This document shows, one piece after another, positions 5,584-7,028 of a DNA stretch of 7,028 nt; position 1 is the stretch's first letter; every line of letters starts with the position of its first letter. The DNA comes from Pseudomonadota bacterium (GTDB lineage: Bacteria; Pseudomonadota; Alphaproteobacteria; Rhizobiales; Beijerinckiaceae), in the NCBI GenBank assembly GCA_023452965.1, contig JAEXUU010000375.1, positions 1 through 7,028 of the forward strand, in the 5' to 3' direction. The notes below the pieces were generated by a model. It worked only from the letters and a program-made list of their open reading frames with translations. It was not told the DNA's origin and did no database searches. A program made the position numbers and the translations under genes.

Positions 5584-6663
5584 ATGGAAAAGCGCATCGA
5601 CACGAACGCCGAAGCCGGCTTGCCCGCGGCGCCCGCCATCGCCATGCCGGCCGACCATCCGCGCGTCCGCTCCGGCCGGATCGGCGTGCTGCTGATGAAT
5701 CTCGGCACGCCGGAAGGCACCAGCTACTGGCCGATGCGCGCCTACCTCAAGGAGTTCCTCTCCGATCGCCGGGTGATCGAGGAGCCGCGCTGGAAATGGT
5801 GGCCGGTCCTCAACCTGATCATCCTGTCGACCCGCCCCGGCCGGAAGGGCAAGGACTACGCGACGATCTGGAACAAGGAGCGCGACGAGGGCCCGCTCAA
5901 GACGATCACCCGCTCGCAGACCGAGCAGCTGGCGCAGCGTCTGAACGACTTTGCCGGCGACCGGATCGTTTTCGACTGGGCGATGCGCTACGGCTTTCCC
6001 GATGTGAAGAGCCGGATCCAGCATCTGCAGGACGAGGGCTGCGACCGCATCCTGTTCGTGCCGCTCTATCCGCAATACGCAGCACCGACGACGGCGACCG
6101 CCTGCGACCATGCCTTCCGGGCGCTGATGGAGATGCGCTGGCAGCCGGCGGTCCGCACCGTGCCGGCCTATCATGACGATCCCGCCTATATCGGTGCGCT
6201 CGCGACCTCGATGCGGGCCTCGCTCGCCAAGCTCGATTTCGAGCCGCAGATCATTCTCTGCTCCTTCCACGGCATGCCGAAGGAGAACCTGCTCAAGGGT
6301 GATCCCTATTACTGCCAGTGCGCCAAGACCTGGCGCCTGCTGCGCGACGCGCTCGGGCTTCCGGAAGAGCGCTTCCGCATGACCTTCCAGTCGCGCTTCG
6401 GGCCGGATGAATGGCTGCAGCCCTATACCGACGAGACGGTGAAGGCGCTGGCGCAGGGCGGCGCCAAATCGCTCGCCATCGTCGCGCCCGGCTTCTCGGC
6501 CGACTGCCTGGAGACCCTCGAAGAACTCGACGGCGAGAACCGCGAGATCTTCCTGCACAATGGCGGCGAGAAATTCGCCTATCTGCCCTGCCTCAACGAT
6601 TCCGCCGAAGGCATCGACGTGATCGAGGCGCTGGTCCGCCGGGAGCTGATGGGCTGGGTCTGA
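5584..6663 (+). CDS. hemH: Ferrochelatase (protoheme ferro-lyase)
   Basis: Inserts ferrous iron into protoporphyrin IX to make protoheme, the last step of the classical heme pathway, at the cytoplasmic membrane face. From the ATG at 5584 it has 359 residues, slightly above the usual 310-350 because about 30 residues precede the core. Recognisable stretches are GVLLMNLGTPEG (34-45), the segment RMTFQSRFGPDEWLQPY (265-281), PLYPQYAAPTTATACD (160-175), CSFHGMP (226-232) with catalytic His229, and SADCLETLEELD (306-317), where Glu310 matches the conserved active-site Glu. It has seven Cys, including the pair CQC (244-246) just after the active-site His. The reading frame is open from an ATG at 5467, but those 39 extra residues show no family similarity and would cover the divergent promoter region. 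A start at 5644 (Met21), nearer the core, is also possible. No good Shine-Dalgarno distinguishes them. No Irr- or RirA-type iron box was recognised upstream. The gene diverges from the nucleotidase gene and converges on the hydrolase gene. Confidence 0.95.
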   Translation: MEKRIDTNAEAGLPAAPAIAMPADHPRVRSGRIGVLLMNLGTPEGTSYWPMRAYLKEFLSDRRVIEEPRWKWWPVLNLIILSTRPGRKGKDYATIWNKERDEGPLKTITRSQTEQLAQRLNDFAGDRIVFDWAMRYGFPDVKSRIQHLQDEGCDRILFVPLYPQYAAPTTATACDHAFRALMEMRWQPAVRTVPAYHDDPAYIGALATSMRASLAKLDFEPQIILCSFHGMPKENLLKGDPYYCQCAKTWRLLRDALGLPEERFRMTFQSRFGPDEWLQPYTDETVKALAQGGAKSLAIVAPGFSADCLETLEELDGENREIFLHNGGEKFAYLPCLNDSAEGIDVIEALVRRELMGWV

Positions 6664-6692
6664 GGCATCCTGACGCCCTTCCCTCTTTGCCG

Positions 6693-6762
6693 GTCATCCG
6701 GCCGGAGCGAAGCGAGTGCCCTCAGATGGATCCCGGGTCGACCCTTGGTCGCCCGGGATGAC
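6693..6762. repeat. Mosaic palindromic repeat, copy B
   Basis: A 70-base element in the 121-base spacer between the convergent hemH and hydrolase genes. It starts GTCATCCGGCCG and ends GCCCGGGATGAC, matching both ends of copy A at 3751-3855. The right stem-loop is kept: ATCCCGGG (6730-6737) with CCCGGGAT (6752-6759), plus an inner GACC (6740-6743) with GGTC (6747-6750). The middle part of copy A, including its doubled CAGGCCTGAA, is missing, and the left stem is degraded. The strong hairpin could act as a bidirectional 3'-end structure for the two convergent transcripts. Confidence 0.75.
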
Positions 6763-6784
6763 GGGAAGCGCCGAGGCGCATCGT

Positions 6785-7028
6785 TCAGCCCACCACGAAG
6801 CGCGTTACGCTTTCGACCACCGGCTTCGCCTGCAGGATGCGGCGGTGGCCGAGCCCGCCCGTCTCCTGCAACGTCACGAACGGGCCAGCCGCCGCCAGCG
6901 CCTCGGCATGGTGGAAATCGAGCTCGCGATCCTGCCGGTCGTGGATCACCAGGGTCGGCAGGCCGATCCCGGCCAGTTGCGCGCGGCCCTCGAAGACCTC
7001 GACCGGGTTACCGGCGACGCTGTGGATG
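6785..7028 (-). CDS. Alpha/beta hydrolase, C-terminal part (cut by window end)
   Basis: Only the last 80 residues are visible; the stop is TGA at 6787-6785, and the N-terminus with the nucleophile elbow lies beyond base 7028. The fragment reads PTLVIHDRQDREL and then GLGHRRIL, the pattern of the end of an alpha/beta hydrolase fold: the beta-strand leading to the acidic residue of the triad (Asp33 of the fragment, codon 6929-6931) and the catalytic His (His61, codon 6845-6847). The spacing of about 28 residues between them is normal. The usual reaction is hydrolysis of an ester, thioester or similar bond by a Ser-Asp-His triad in the cytoplasm, but the substrate cannot be deduced. It converges on hemH, with repeat copy B in between. 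Codon use matches its neighbours, and nothing suggests it is broken. Confidence 0.8.
   Translation of the reverse strand, partial: IHSVAGNPVEVFEGRAQLAGIGLPTLVIHDRQDRELDFHHAEALAAAGPFVTLQETGGLGHRRILQAKPVVESVTRFVVG

Noticed and set aside
5575..6558. 327-codon open frame antisense to hemH
   Set aside because: Shadow of a strongly conserved gene in GC-rich DNA; no family motif or ribosome site.

Overview
The window reads as chromosomal DNA from a GC-rich alphaproteobacterium, most likely of the order Hyphomicrobiales. A Bosea-, Methylobacterium- or Bradyrhizobium-like organism is a guess from protein style, codon use strongly biased to G/C in third positions, and the type of short palindromic intergenic repeats. 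Coding density is high. There is no insertion sequence, phage gene, tRNA, rRNA or CRISPR array, and no gene-free stretch reaches 200 bases.

Left part (1-2841, + strand): three closely spaced genes that look like the 3' end of one operon. They are a LivF-type ABC transporter ATPase (7-852), a small membrane zinc metallopeptidase of the YugP / Zn_peptidase_2 family (900-1580), and a PaaK-like member of the adenylate-forming ligase family (1609-2841). LivF-type ATPases beside acyl- or aryl-CoA ligases are a recurring proteobacterial arrangement, thought to import and CoA-activate a carboxylic acid. The other transporter subunits would lie before base 1. Two things are odd: the peptidase sits between the two, and the PaaK-like protein has lost recognisable ATP-binding signatures.

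Middle part (2842-5405, - strand): a palindromic repeat pair (2873-3013), uracil-DNA glycosylase ung (3023-3721), a second mosaic repeat (3751-3855), and an exported two-domain metallophosphatase/5'-nucleotidase (3885-5405) with a Tat-like signal peptide. The nucleotidase has a strong ribosome binding site and a plausible promoter in the divergent region 5406-5583.

Right part (5584-7028): ferrochelatase hemH (+, 5584-6663), a second copy of the mosaic repeat (6693-6762), and the C-terminal 80 residues of an alpha/beta hydrolase (-, from 6785 past the window end).

Most of the window is ordinary housekeeping and transport sequence. The best candidates for a second look are the operon combining ATPase, membrane peptidase and ligase-like protein, the degenerate ATP-binding motifs of that ligase-like protein, the His-to-Tyr change in the first metal motif of the nucleotidase, and the two palindromic repeat families in the intergenic spacers.
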